Shown here in pieces: positions 1-12,116 of a stretch of 64,000 bases of DNA. Where the stretch lies: the NCBI GenBank assembly GCA_025716815.1, contig JAIXMN010000003.1, positions 1,860,001 to 1,924,000 on the forward strand. The letters are read 5' to 3'. The stretch is from Dichotomocladium elegans (taxonomy: Eukaryota; Mucoromycota; Mucoromycetes; Mucorales; Lichtheimiaceae). The translations under genes were made by a program, and so were the position numbers. Each line of letters begins with the position of its first letter. Positions within the stretch are counted from its first letter, which is position 1. The notes beneath the pieces were generated by a model. That model was not told the origin of the DNA, did not search any database, and saw only the letters and a list, made by a program, of their open reading frames with translations.

Positions 1-959
1 ATATTTTTTCCCTCCTCGTCACTTGCTTCATGCGGACCGTGGGTGTAAGCATATACATGATTGCGAGAGACGCCAATTCAAAAAGAATGTTTTGCGAATG
101 AACGCTACGTCTTTTACTGCCTCGTAGGCTGGAACCATTACAACGCCATTTGCTCTCTTATTCATGCGAGGGTCATTTGTGATAGGGCTGCAAAAAAAAA
201 GAACCCTTTTCCAGCGTTCAGGATCAGAGTAGCCTTATCTGGCGTAATGTACTCTCTTCATAGGACCGTCAACCAGCTAAATTTACTGTTGCTGCTGTCA
301 ATAATGAGCTGGAGCCAAGTTATTCGATCCATAAGATGCAGATGCAGCAGTATTTGGGTGCGTACCACAAGCACGCGAACCGAAGTTATCTGGAACATTT
401 GATGCACTCAGACTGAATGCACATTGCTCTCACTCTTTCCACGCCTCATGTAATTTTGTTATTTGCTCTAGTATTCGTTGAGTGGGCAATGCCGAATACG
501 AACAGAATCTATATTTAGACACTCTAGGTTTGAGGAGAAGGTAAAATGCACATTAGGTTTGTTTCTTGTAACTCTGATCCAAAGGTAAAGGGTAAAGAAG
601 ATGATTTAACGTGCACACCCTTCGTAACTGAATACTTGTTCAAGATTGATCCAAGCCGATTGTGTGCGTATATATATAATAGAGCCCGCCTTAATCTGAA
701 ACAAAGAAAAGGGCGGACGACTCCTGGCATGAATACATTGCAGCCAATCATAACCTCGGACACCACCCTTCGCGGAGTTAGTAAGCCCCCCCATTTTTGT
801 TCATTCCTGGGATAGAGAGAGAGAGAGAGACACATACACACAGCGCGCGCGCGAATTTTTTTTCTGTGCAAAAGACCTCCTGACTCTCTTCTCGCTTAAA
901 CCTCCCACGTCCTTTCTCTCTTCTTTTTTTCTTTCTTCTCATTTCGATACACATTCAAT
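1..959. other. Intergenic region upstream of the H2A.Z gene
   Basis: I see no convincing gene here. The reading frames are short, overlap on both strands and have no recognisable domain. A mixed simple repeat (GA-rich, then CA and CG dinucleotides) lies at about 814-854, followed by a pyrimidine-rich tract up to the H2A.Z start codon. The last part is probably the promoter and 5' leader of the histone gene (inference). Confidence 0.5.
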
Positions 960-1506
960 ATGGTAAGTTTCATGTGAGAAAATGCATTGTTTATAATAAA
1001 AAAGCGTTAATTGACAATAATGACCTCATAAGGCTGATCGCGCTCCGGAATCCTCAACATCGAAGGCTCCTGAACAAAAGGAACGCGCACCTATTCTCTC
1101 ACAATCGGCACGATCAGGTCTTCAGGTAAAAATAAAAAAAAATATACGAGCAGTTTATATCCAAAAACGCGTATTTTTTTTTTGACACTTATCTGCCTAG
1201 TTTCCTGTCGGTCGTATCCATCGTTATCTCAAAGAAAAAAGTCGACACAACGCACGAGTAGGTGCCAAGGCAGCTGTGTACACCGCAGCAATTCTTGAGT
1301 ACCTCACTGCCGAAGTGCTTGAACTGGCTGGCAACGCGACAAAGGACCTCAAGGTCAAACGTATCACACCACGGCATTTGCAGCTAGCCATTCGAGGTGA
1401 CGAGGAGCTCGATACGCTGATTAAGGCAACGATTGCTGGTGGTGGTGTCCTGCCTCACATTCACAAGTCGCTGATCGGCAAGACAAAGATTGGAAAGAAG
1501 ATATAA
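960..1506 (+). CDS. HTZ1: Histone H2A variant H2A.Z
   Basis: Histone variant H2A.Z replaces H2A in nucleosomes flanking promoters and is deposited by SWR1-type remodellers (family knowledge). I read three exons: 960-962 (only the ATG), 1033-1125 and 1201-1506, giving 133 residues. The histone fold is unmistakable: [13 protein letters not shown], then an alpha-2 segment with [17 protein letters not shown], then the diagnostic H2A.Z stretch [20 protein letters not shown], ending HIHKSLIG. The DEELD acidic patch and the IAGGG docking segment mark it as H2A.Z rather than canonical H2A. The N-terminal tail is unusual, with only two lysines and no Gly-Lys repeats, where most H2A.Z tails are rich in acetylatable Gly-Lys. 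Introns are 70 and 75 nt with good GT-AG ends. Confidence 0.93.
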
Positions 1507-1666
1507 TATATGGAAGAGGATATCTATTATGTTGTTACACCCTATTTACACGTACAAAGCGACCTCCTTTTCTTGGATCACAACACAGCACCACAGCACG
1601 CCACTGGATCGGAAGACAACAGCAATAAGAAAAGGAAGGATGGGGGACAAAGAGACAGAAAAGGCG

Positions 1667-3056
1667 TTAACTGAGCTATATATATATATATATAAATATA
1701 TAAATATTAAGGAATGCATATTGGCTTGTCATGATGGTAATGCTCCATACCTGTTTGAAAAAGTCGAAATTGACAATGGCCGCAGGTCGTTTGACAGACG
1801 TAGAGCGGCTGGTGTCGGCTATAGGAGGTGAGGATGTCGTCCTGGACTTTGGCCTCTTGTCTGTCTGGAGCCGGAAACAATCCTTCCGCAGTTTGCTGCC
1901 GGGGTCTATCTTCGGCGCGATAGTCGACGGTGGTCGGATAAGAGGATGGTAGGGCGGAGGAGCGGGGGGCTGGACGCCTTGCTTCTCCTTCAGAGAATTG
2001 TATGCTCGCACTAGAGCAGAATTATGCAGACGCGGAACCACTAGCGGCGGGGGTAAAGATCTCGAAGAAGTCGATCGGGAAGTGGGTGGTTTGTGTTTGA
2101 AAATGGATTGGCTAATGCGAATGGGGCATTTTTGAAAACTTGTCTATCAAGGTACAATCCACACACATTCTCTCTCTTTTCTAGCCTTACTCACGTTCGT
2201 TCTGCCGCCCTTCGAGTATCTTGAAATATCTTGCTTTTGCTAGATCGCCCTGTTTATCCATGATATATTTAAGGAAACGTCGACCATAATCCCTGTATCA
2301 AGCACATGCACTCACTCGCTGCTTCGATCATGGAAGCACTTCGGCGGTTCGGTGCAGGAACAGGGCCCGCTTTAAGAACCTTGATGGATCGGGCAGCCTT
2401 CTCGGATTGGATCTTGCTGTACTCTTTCTTGATCTTGTTGCGAATGATTTGCCGCTTACGTTCACCTTCTTGGAATCGTTTCTGTACAGAGAGACATCAG
2501 ATCTGGGGAAGCCCATCCAACCAAATAGCATCGTTTTAACCTACGTTACCTGATAAAGCGACCTCCACATGGCTGGGTCCCGATATTCGCCGTTATGGTA
2601 AGCATCCCGGATATTTGCAAAAGACAGGCAATGCTGGAGCCAAAGCTCTGGATGCGTATAGGAAATAAGTATCTTACGAAAGGGCAGGAATGGGATGTTT
2701 TTACCATTCGATTCGGGAATGAAATGCTATTGAAGAAGTAAGCTATACTGCATAAGGAAGTTCCGGGAGGGGAGGCCTGCCGCTTTCTTTTGTTGCCCCA
2801 ATCAAAAGAGGGGGTGTGGGGAGAGGAAAAAGGGCCTACCGGATTGGCTCGTTCGATACGCTCCAACTGCTGTGCTGTTGCTCTGCGTAGAGCCTCCCTT
2901 AATAAATAATATGGGGTATCTCCTACGTCGTCAAGAGCTGGGCGTGCAAAGATAAATGAGAATCAACTCGATCCATAGTTTAGCAGACATACAATCGAGA
3001 TGTCGAGCAATGACATCCTGAGCAATGGCGACAAGTGACTTGATCTCCTTGGGCAT
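1667..3056 (-). CDS. ELA1: Elongin A homologue (RNA polymerase II elongation factor SIII subunit A)
   Basis: Elongin A is the large subunit of the elongin complex; it stimulates Pol II elongation and joins a cullin ubiquitin ligase acting on stalled Pol II (family knowledge). The start is ATG at 3056, reading MPKEIKSLVAIAQDVIARHL. After splicing, the family core reads DVGDTPYYLLREALRRAT, QLERIERANP, then ESNELWLQHCLSF and AMWRSLYQKRFQEG, the typical elongin A order. I place introns at 2932-2992, around 2840 and 2700 (a small exon encodes HFIPESN), and at 2482-2549. A basic helix follows. The 3' end is uncertain: a proline/serine-rich exon at 1751-2040 fits in frame and may join a 9-nt last exon ending at 1667. 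Divergence from the family is normal in this tail. Confidence 0.82.
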
Positions 3057-3308
3057 TGGCTTGATGGAAATAAAACTGACTGGGGCCGACGTCTCTTTTA
3101 TGTAGAGTGCGGAAAAATAAAAAAAATGGAGAGAAAAATCGATATTTTAAAACGGCAGGTTGCTGCTTCTCCCCGAAAAGAAAACGTAATACCCTCATTT
3201 CTACACTTTCCGAGACACCCTCAGAAGCCACAATAGTCCAGGACATGTTACATCCATACACAAAAGACACTCCAGTTCTTCTTTTTCCCTCCTACTTTAT
3301 TCAATCAT

Positions 3309-4402
3309 TTACTCGACTCGCGCACGAATAATCCGGACAGGATCTTTCGGTCTATCATAATAATAACGTAAGGAACAGATGATATACTAATTTGGCGCTA
3401 CCTTACCGGTCATTCTTGTCGGTAGGGACAAGACCCATTCGCTTTACCACGTTCATACCGTCGCTCACACGACCAAAAATGGTGTGTTTACCTAAAGAAG
3501 TATCGGTGAGTACCAATGGGATTCTATGTGCCCTCCCTTTCATAATACCATCAAGCCAAGGGGTGGGTGCCAGAGTGATAAAGAACTGGGTGATAATATG
3601 GTGAGAGAATAAACTTAACAGGATGAATGATACAAACTTACCTGAGATCCGTTTGTATTGGGCCCTGCATTTGCCATGCTGAGGATACCAGCACCAGTGT
3701 GCTTTAGTTCTGGATGGATCTCGTCTTCGAACTTGTCGCTACAGGCCCAGCGTCAAATATCCACTAAGGTAAACTTTCACCTTCCTTACCCATAGATCGA
3801 AGTACCACCTCGACCTGTGCCAGTTGGATCACCACCTGTGATTTACGAGTAAAACAATTACTATTTTGTTCTCCTCTACTGCCATACAAAGAAAGACACG
3901 TCTCTATTGTCATTCAAATCATACCTTGAATCATGAAGTTCTATAGAGATATCAGCTATTAGAATCTTTTTACTTCCTTGATTCCAGATAGATAGGAGAA
4001 AGTTAGGTGTACGTGCCTCGATAATACGGTGGAACTACCAGAACCCATCGTCCAAAGAAGACAAGAAAAGAACATTAGCCTTTGTATTCTCAAGACGTCC
4101 TAGACGATCTATTTGGCTTTCACGAATACTCACGCTGACGTCATTGTAATAACCTCGCTTCGCCTAATCATGTACCGCAATGAGTAAATAAACTGTCGTG
4201 GTCGATCGACATTGATCACTCAGCTTACAAGTTCATAAAAGTTCTTGCATGTTCTATTCAAAAAAGCAGAAATGAATGACAAGTTCAAGGCACAATACGC
4301 ACGCGCAAGCTTCTTCTCTTACTTTGGTGCATGCTTCGTATAGAGCTCAATATGGATTGCACCAACAGATGTCTCAAGTATGACCGTTTGAGGATCACTC
4401 AT
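3309..4402 (-). CDS. PPIL1: Cyclophilin-type peptidyl-prolyl isomerase, PPIL1/Cyp1 class (spliceosomal)
   Basis: A single-domain cyclophilin of about 157 residues that catalyses proline cis-trans isomerisation. PPIL1-class members dock on SKIP/Prp45 in the spliceosome (family knowledge). The gene has many small exons. Spliced, it starts [20 protein letters not shown] and contains the catalytic block [19 protein letters not shown], then [25 protein letters not shown] and the C-terminal [11 protein letters not shown] that is characteristic of PPIL1. Active-site Arg, Gln, Phe and Trp equivalents are present. Short introns lie at about 3352-3406, 3493-3525 and further upstream. The one after FHRIIE appears to use a GC donor (GAG|GCACGT) near 4017. 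The gene is divergent from a SNIP1-like gene starting at 4844. Confidence 0.9.
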
Positions 4403-4843
4403 TTTTTTTTCTGTGTCTTTTGCGCGTTAAGTGGAAGAAGAAGCCAGATTGGGCCAAATTTAGAGCTGGCTACCCAGCGTATTGGTTTATTCACCTGTCG
4501 GGCTACTACTCTCTCTTGCCCTCCCCCCGCCCCCCACCCGTCAGCACTTGACGGATGCCCTTATCCTCCTCCTCCGCCGCCAGCCATTACTTGTGTTTAC
4601 ATCCCATGTGCGCTCTCCCAAGAGAAAAAAAAAAGTGAGAGCGAAACAATATGGCTATTGCATCATCCCGTTTCTCGCATAAAGGGAAAGGGTGTTGGGG
4701 GGGTGGTTTTGGGGGATGATGTAGACCTGTTAACAAAGATATCATCTATTTTGAGACAGTCACCGGGCGTTTTGCTTTTGCTCTTTCTTTTCTTTTCCTC
4801 CCCACACCGCACTTGTTTCACACCGTCCTAGTCAAATATCACT
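4403..4843. promoter_or_regulatory. Shared divergent promoter between PPIL1 and SNIP1 homologues
   Basis: The 441 bp between the two opposing start codons must carry both promoters. It has pyrimidine-rich stretches (about 4505-4580 and 4770-4830) and a G-rich tract near 4690-4720. No TATA box stands out. An open frame on the plus strand through this region is proline- and low-complexity-rich and is not supported as a gene. Confidence 0.5.
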
Positions 4844-5855
4844 ATGCCTTCATCCCCTCCACGTCGTCGGCGCGATTATTCAGATTCACCCCCGCCTCGC
4901 CGTCGGTATCATGACAGCGACGATGCCTCACCACGACGCAGTCGACGTCGCTCATCGCCTGACCGTCATCGCGATGATTCACGATCGCCACCTCGGCGGC
5001 AACAACGACGACGTGATTCCCGTTCGGCGTCACCATCGCAAAGACAACAACAGCGCGATCGCGGACGTGACGGAGGTCGTCGAGATCATCGCAATAAGCA
5101 GTCATATGAATGGGGACGTCAGGAAGATCGGGAAGCGGCAAGAAGACGAGAGACCGAGGAGCAGCCGGTGGAAAAGAAAGGGCCAAACTTTGGCTTATCT
5201 GGAAAACTGGCAAGTGAGACAAACACTGTCAAGGGCGTGGAATTGAAATACAACGAGCCTCCCGAGGCGGCGAAACCTTCTCACAAGTGGAGACTCTATG
5301 TATTTAAAGGCCCCGAACAAATCGGTAAAAATAAAGCGACGAGGTTGAGGTTTGCAAGTTGACATTGTTTATGTTTTTTTTTTTTAGATCTTTTGCATAT
5401 TCATCGTCAAAGCGCATACTTGATTGGAAGAGACCGTGTGGTAAGAGCAACAGTAACAGCAGTAACAGTAGCACGCCGGCGAGAATGGCTGGCGAATCGT
5501 AAAATACCAAAGCTAATGGAACATACCAGGTTGCGGATATCCCAGTTGATCACCCTTCATGTTCAAAACAACATGCGGTATTGCAGTTCCGAAGAGTTAC
5601 TGAATCCGATCCTGAGACAGGAAAATCACAGGAAGTTGTAAAGTAGGTCTAGAGATATGTCTTTGTCGTCGTCCTCAGCATTTTTTTTCTCATCTCGGCA
5701 CAAGACCTTTTATTATCGATCTTGAATCTACGAACGGCACATTTTTGAACGGCGAAAAAATACCCACCACTCGATATGTCGAGCTAAAGATCAAGGATAT
5801 CCTCATGTTTGGACAGAGCACCCGCGAGTATGTCCTACTTCATAGCACTATGTAG
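4844..5855 (+). CDS. SNIP1/Pml1-type FHA-domain protein (RES complex, splicing)
   Basis: The predicted protein is 265 residues. Its first half is an Arg/Ser/Pro-rich tail (about residues 1-110) typical of splicing factors; the second half is an FHA phosphopeptide-binding domain. Exons are 4844-5324, 5388-5440, 5530-5642 and 5705-5855, all with GT-AG introns and compatible phases. FHA hallmarks are visible: YLIGRDRVVADIPVDHPSCS with the Gly-Arg loop, SKQHAVLQFR, and ESTNGTFLNGEKI, then LMFGQSTREYVLL at the end. The linker KWRLYVFKG before the domain is also typical of SNIP1. In yeast the homologue Pml1 belongs to the pre-mRNA retention and splicing complex (family knowledge). The neighbouring divergent gene is another spliceosomal protein. 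Confidence 0.9.
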
Positions 5856-6123
5856 CTGATAGAAGATGAGAAACGATAATAATATACACAATGGATTCAA
5901 TCGCTAACATTTGAAAAAAAAAGGCGTTATATAAAAGTGAAGGGAAAGCAGAGCATATAAATTAAGGCATATACACATATAAAGAATAAAGATAGGAATT
6001 AAAAGACAGTAGATGAGTTGGGAAGATGGGGGGGGCATATAAAATGATTGTGATGGGAGTGTTTTCACATTCTCGTACGTAAATAAAAAAGGATAGTTGC
6101 TATAATAGAGGTGGGAAGGAATA

Positions 6124-9100
6124 CTATGGATGCTCACGTCCAAGTATTGCACACTCCTCAAGCGCTTCTGCGCGCGCCAAGAGGGTAGCTGTACCCGCGA
6201 GTTTCTGGCGGTAGATGGATGCCAAACGCTCGAGGGCATCCGTGATGTTTTGCCGAAGATCCCTGTCCAGTGATTTTTCTTGTTCGGGGCTCAAGACGTT
6301 TGCGAGTCGCTCGAGGTGCGCGTACCATTCGAGTGCCAGATTGAGGTCTGGGCGGGGAACACCAAGCCCTTCCTCGTATGCACGTGCCACGTCGTAGTAC
6401 ACAGAAGCTTCGCCGTGACGAGCATAACGAAGCAACATACCCATTGCTGTCTTCTGCTTCTGTTCATCAGTCTCGCCGCCGTGGTAGCCGAAAAGATGAT
6501 ATCGGTATAGGTAGATCTTGGATTCCCGTCGTTCCTCATCGGTCTTGGCACAAGCAGCAGCAGATTGAAAGAGATAATAGGCGCGCAGTCGCTCATCTTC
6601 AAAGTGGCGATGCAAAAGTCGTGCAAGCGCAAACTGGGCGGCCCAGCCGGCCCCTGCGCCTTGCGCGAGTTCGTACCATGCCTTGGCTTCGTTGACATTC
6701 ACAGGCATCGTCAAGCCGTATTCGTAAAATGTACCCACGTGAAGCATCGCGGTCATGTCGCCGAGCTCGGCAGCCTGACAGAAGAGATCGAATGCGCGAT
6801 CGAGCTGGACAGGTACCACCGTGACCATGCGATCCGTGTCAAGCCCCATGGCATCCGTGGTCGTTGGGTAATAATCCTTGCCGGTGCGATACAGCTCGCC
6901 CAGCAAGACGAGCGACGGAAGATGATCGCATCGGACTGCTGCCTTCTCCAGCCAGAGCAGCCCGCGTTTCTGCTGCTCAACCCCGAATATGCCCTTGTTA
7001 TCCAGGAGTAGTAGCGACCCAAGCTTATGCATCGCGTCAGGATCGTTCTGGCGGGCAGCACACTCGAGGTGTCTTATGGCATCCTCCAGATGCGGTGAGG
7101 CCGTGTTGTGCAGGTAATAGCAGCCAAGTTCATAGTGCGCCCGCGCGTGATCACTGAAGCGACATGCAAGTTGGTACCAGGTAGCGGCGTGGTCATGGCG
7201 TCCAAGCCTGTCTTCGATCGACCCGATCTGGAATGCAGCTTCAGGATCTGTTGTGGCCTCATAGGAGCGATGGTACCATTTCAGCGCCTCGTCATCGTTT
7301 GCAGTCGTTCCCAGGCCAAGTTCGTAGCATTGGCCGAGCGAATAATACGCAAGAGTGCATTCTTCCTGTTCGGCGCAGTCGAGGAGTTCCTAGAGGTCAA
7401 CAATCATGATGAGAACGACATTGTCGGGTGCGCGGGGGGGGTTGTGGAAGCAAGGCTCTTCACACGTGGTCTTACCCTGAAGCCTCCCTCCAGGTCAACT
7501 TCTAGGCCAGGCAGTGGAATGGATAGCTTATACCTCGCTACCATTACCCTCGCAAGCGTATGTCCTCGTTCGGCTGCCTCTTTGTAAAACGGATAGGCTG
7601 TCTCAAAGTCACCTTGCTCGTACCAGATCTCGCCAGCGTGGTACATGGCCTCCACAAGCCCTGCTGCAGCGGCACGTTCGAGGTGGAACTTGGCAGCTTC
7701 TTCCTTGTCTTTTTGCAGATTATAATGTACAAGTTGAAGGTCGTGCTGAGCCTCATCATAGTCGTCGTCGTCGTCTTCTTCCTCATCATCGCCCATGATA
7801 CGCTCTGTCAGCAACCGGTGCTTGTGCTGATGGTCCTTGGCCTCACTTGAAAAAATCCGACCGAGGTAGAGGTCTGATTTAGCATCGCCTTGGTTGGCAG
7901 CATCGGTGAAGAGCATGATGGCGAGTCCGTACTGCTTCTGTCGGTCCTGGTCATCCGTTACTTTGGGAAGCAGCGTCATCAGCAACTGCGCCAGTGAGCG
8001 CATCGATCGATGGTCCCCGAGTTTGACTCCGTTGTCCCAGCTACCAAGCGCAAGATCCTCGAATCCTTTTTCGTACGACATCTCGCCTAGTGCCCAGTGG
8101 CTCGGACCGAAACCTTTTTGAGCCGACTCGGTGAAAAGCTCGGTTGCCTTGACCTCGTCAATGGGAAGATCGTATCTTCCTCGCCAATACGCCATGCCTA
8201 TGTTTTTCAAAATTTCAGCAGACGCTTTTGGTTAATTTTTACACACACACACAGGAGAGATGGGAAAGAGAGGGATAGGGAGAGAGATGTGGTGTTACTA
8301 CTAAAGCAAGCGACAAATCGGCTTACCAAGGTAATACTGTGCTTCCGCATTCCCGTGTCTCACTGCGTTGCTATAATACTGAAACGCCAGATGGTCATCT
8401 GGAGCGACCACGCCCTCTACACCATGATCGAATACACTGGCAAGGCGAACCATGGCCTCGACATTATCTGCCTCTTTGGCCGCATCAGTATACCAACGGA
8501 CAGCCTGCAAAAGATCTACAGCAGTCCCTCGGCCGTGGTGGTAACAATCGCCTGAATGCAAACCGTGGCTTTTGTTAGATATGAGTCCGTTTTTTTTTCC
8601 TGTAATGAAAACTAAGAAGCCTAACCCAGCCAAAAGTATGCGGGAGAAAAAGCCTCCTCGGCCGCAAGGGCATAAAGCGCGCCAAATGCTTCTTCTTTGG
8701 TATTTGCCGCCGCAGCGACGTGGTTATAGAGGATATAACGAGCTACCATTAGCCGTGCCTGCTTCCCAGTTGTGGTATGTCGTAGCTTTGAATTTTCGGC
8801 AGCCAATGTATAGCATCTGTAAGCCTCTTCGAATTGCTCCCGTTCGTGGAGAAGTTTGGCAGCGGCAAAGAAGGCCCTGTAGTAGTACAGTATCAACAGA
8901 GGCCGGGAATGAGAAAAAAAAAATAATAACGGACCAACTTCGCCTAACTTACGTTTCCGTGCCAAAGGATATTGCCTTTCGGTACAGTGCGAGCGCGCGA
9001 TCTGTATCCTGAGCCACCGACCTTCCATGTTCATAAAAGTTGCCCAACATAACTGTTGCAATTCCATCATTCTGACTGGCTGCCTTAGAGAAGAGGTTAA

Positions 9101-12100
9101 ATGCCTTTTGGTGATCTTCAGGGTTTCCTATGGCGCTGCTATAAAGCCTGCCGAGCTCGCGCTGGGCCACTGGGTTATTGCCTTTCTCGGCGGCTCGGGT
9201 GATGATAGCAAGGATGGTGTTTGCTCTGCTGATGTGTCGTGTCATATCCGAAGACGAGCCCATATTGGAGCACCCATTAATAGCAGGAGGGGCAGCAATG
9301 GGGTGGGCGCGAAGCTTCTGATACAGCTCAACCAGGCGGTCGATGGCCACGATGTGACCGAGTTCGATGGCACGCTCCAAGTATTTGATCGCCTTATCGA
9401 TATCGTGCAAATGGTAGATGCTGAGGATCCCGAGCGTGTATGTGGCAGCTGCGTGGCCCTTTTTGGCGGCCTTTCTGTACCACGTTACTGCCTCATTGAG
9501 ATTCTCAGCTGTACCGATGCCGCGAGTGAACATTTTACCAACCTGTCGATACAAGTTGAGGTGCAATGAGGATCAGAAAGCAAAAAAAAAAGGGAACTTA
9601 CTTGAGCTTGTGAATCTACGTCATCGCCCTTGGCGGCTTTTAAGTAGTATTTAAATGCCATGGCCTTGCGATCTAGGCATTCACCATCAATGCCTTTGTC
9701 ATTGTCATAACACCAGGCCAACCAGTAATCGACCTCATCGCCCACTTCCTTGTCGTGATTCGCGAGCTGTTGGAGTATCTTGAAGGCACGGGACTCGTCG
9801 ACAGGCACGCCTGCCCAGCCATGAAGCGAGTACCGAGCCACCATCAACTGAGCCAGACGTCCGATAGCTGTCCGGCGACGATGTGCGGAAACCCCAAGAT
9901 CGTCCGCGATCAGGGTGGTCGAAAGTTTCTGGTCGGCTAATTTGCTGGCGCTGACATACGAAGGGTATGCCTCCTGGTACCGACCTTGGCTAACCAGAAG
10001 GGCGGCGTGAGCATAGAAACCATTGATTTGATGGGGGCCCTTGATCTGCGCAGCTTGCCAGTAGCATTCCAGGGCCTTGCTCATGTTTGCACCGTCTTTG
10101 ATGCCACGTCCCTTTTCGTAGCATTCGCCGAGGAGCACATAAGCCTGGCCGTCGCGGCCTTCAAAGGCAGCCTTCTCGATCCATGCACGAGCGATGCCGT
10201 CGTCCTTTTGCTGCTGAATTTGGGCATGATAGATCGCGGAAGGAATGTTTAGGCCTTCGAGGTACATCACGCCGAGGCGGCGCTGAGCCGGGGGATAACC
10301 AAGGTGTGCTGCTTGTCTGAAAAAGTGCATGGCTTTGACGGGATCTCGCTGCAGACCGAGTGATCCATCACAATAATGCATACCGAGACGGTATTGTGCA
10401 AGCACGTTGGATCGCTCGGCAGCAGCCTTGAAGCAATAGATAGCACGCTCGTTGCTGATGGTCGTACTGACTGTGTCAGTTATACCTTCACGGGTCTCGT
10501 ACATGTAACCCAAATGGTAAAGCGCACGTGGGTCTTGCTAACGACAGGAAAAAAAAAAGCGGGGAATAGAATGAGTGTAAGGAATCAAGACTGTGTGCAT
10601 GCGCGGTAGGACAACAATTACGCTTTGTTCGGCACGCTCGAGCCATTGCAACGCTTTCTCGTATGCTTTTTCCATAAAAAGAAGAATACCGAGGTCTGCC
10701 TGGGCTGGTCCAAAGTCCTGCTCGGCACTCCTGTGTAGGTATTCTTTGACCTTGTCCATGTCTCGAGGTACGATGTGGCCGAGCGCGTAATAGACAGCCA
10801 CGAGAAACTGTGCATATCTAGGACAAACGTACGCTTAAGTCAGCTTGCGAGGGTCAATTCCTGCTTTATCCGAGAAAAGGACTTACGGGTTTCCATTATT
10901 AGCACTTTTCGAAAACCATGAGAAGGCCGGGCGCGGGTCATCCTGCTCTTTGAGCGTCATTGCTCCGACGCGCAGCTGGGCCATGGCAATGACCTGTCTC
11001 ACGTTATTCTCGCCGTGCATGCAGTATTTCGATGGATCGAGTTGGGCGGCCGTGCTGAACCACGATAGTGCTAATGAGTGATCGACAGGCTGGATGACCT
11101 GGCCATCACGAGTCGTGACTCCCTCGAAATAACATGTGGCGAGCGGTAGGAATGCCTGCCATACACCGTGATCTGCCAGGTCCTTGAGCATCTCAAACCC
11201 CTCCCTAACCTGGCAGCGAACACCCCATTCGCCGAGTTTGCAGCGGGCCACCCACACAGCAGCAATCTGATGCGGGTTGTCCGAAGCATCATCAAGAATG
11301 GATTGTGCTTCTTCTTGGGCCCATGCAAGTGCGATACGATAGGCTGCCTCATGGTCGCGTGCATCCTGAAGTTGTCTTGCAGTCTCAAAAACCTGGTCGA
11401 GGATGGCGTGCGTTTCTTTGGGCGCGCATCGGAGGTTGCGGAGCACGGTGTCGATGGAGATGGTGTGGGTTGTGAGTGGGGGTCGATGATGATAGGATGG
11501 AGGAGGTGTGAGGCGATGAGAGGACGAGGAGGAAGTAGTAGTAGTAGTCGTTGTTGTTGTTGTGTTCATAAGCCATCGAGAAGTGAATGCGATCACAGAG
11601 GTCGGTGAATTGGTCTGTACTGTTGCAGCGTCGTCCAGCGGAGAAGCACGCCCGCCGAGGTCTGTAATGGTTGATGTCAGAGGGAAGATTAGTCCGCTAC
11701 CGACATAGCCACTGTCTGCGACAGCTGTGGTGTTGGACGCACTAATGCAGTTATTGATGCCACTGTCGTGGCGCGCATGGCGCTGGTTCCTGTCGGACGC
11801 ATTCCGGGTTAGTCGTGTCATCATTCGTCGCACACTGTTTCGTCGGATCTAATGTCCCGTACCTGGTTGTACAACATGACAAGGATTGTTCTAACAGATC
11901 CCCGTCTACTCGTGAAGACGTTGCATCGCCCCGCCGTCTTTCATGCGAAAACGATGACCGGGGCAGCACCGGAGCAACGGTGGATGGAGGTCTGTCTTGG
12001 CGAGTGGCACCGATAATACTGGCTCTGCGACTCGTTGTGCTCGGTACTACTGTGGTTGACGTTGCTGTTGATTTCAGGCTGGATGCGTAATCAATCTTGC

Positions 12101-12116
12101 TCTGGTTCGCACCCAT
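6124..12116 (-). CDS. Giant SEL1-repeat protein with N-myristoylation motif
   Basis: Nine exons (12116-11863, 11789-10887, 10817-10622, 10537-9602, 9542-8953, 8876-8626, 8551-8327, 8197-7476, 7389-6124) add up in frame to 1780 residues, and every junction keeps phase. The protein begins MGANQSKID, matching the N-myristoylation consensus (Gly2, Ser6), which suggests membrane anchoring (inference). A Ser/Thr-rich region with a poly-Thr run follows. From about exon 3 on, the chain is a long series of SEL1-type TPR-like repeats, seen as A-x-x-x-L-G-x-x-Y/H and A-x-x-W/Y-x-x-K/R-A-A patterns, for example AMHFFRQAAHLGYPPAQRR. An acidic Asp/Glu run interrupts them near 7755-7790. SEL1 proteins are scaffolds in cell-wall synthesis, ERAD and signalling; which role applies here is unknown. 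It is much longer than Skt5/Chs4-type fungal relatives. Confidence 0.9.

Noticed and set aside
4842..5222. Minus-strand frame over the Arg/Ser-rich part of the SNIP1 homologue
   Set aside because: A shadow produced by the repetitive CGT/CGA/TCA codons of the real exon; no start context or domain.
8235..8260. Short (CA)n run as a repeat feature
   Set aside because: It is a small tract inside a SEL1-gene intron and carries no clear significance.
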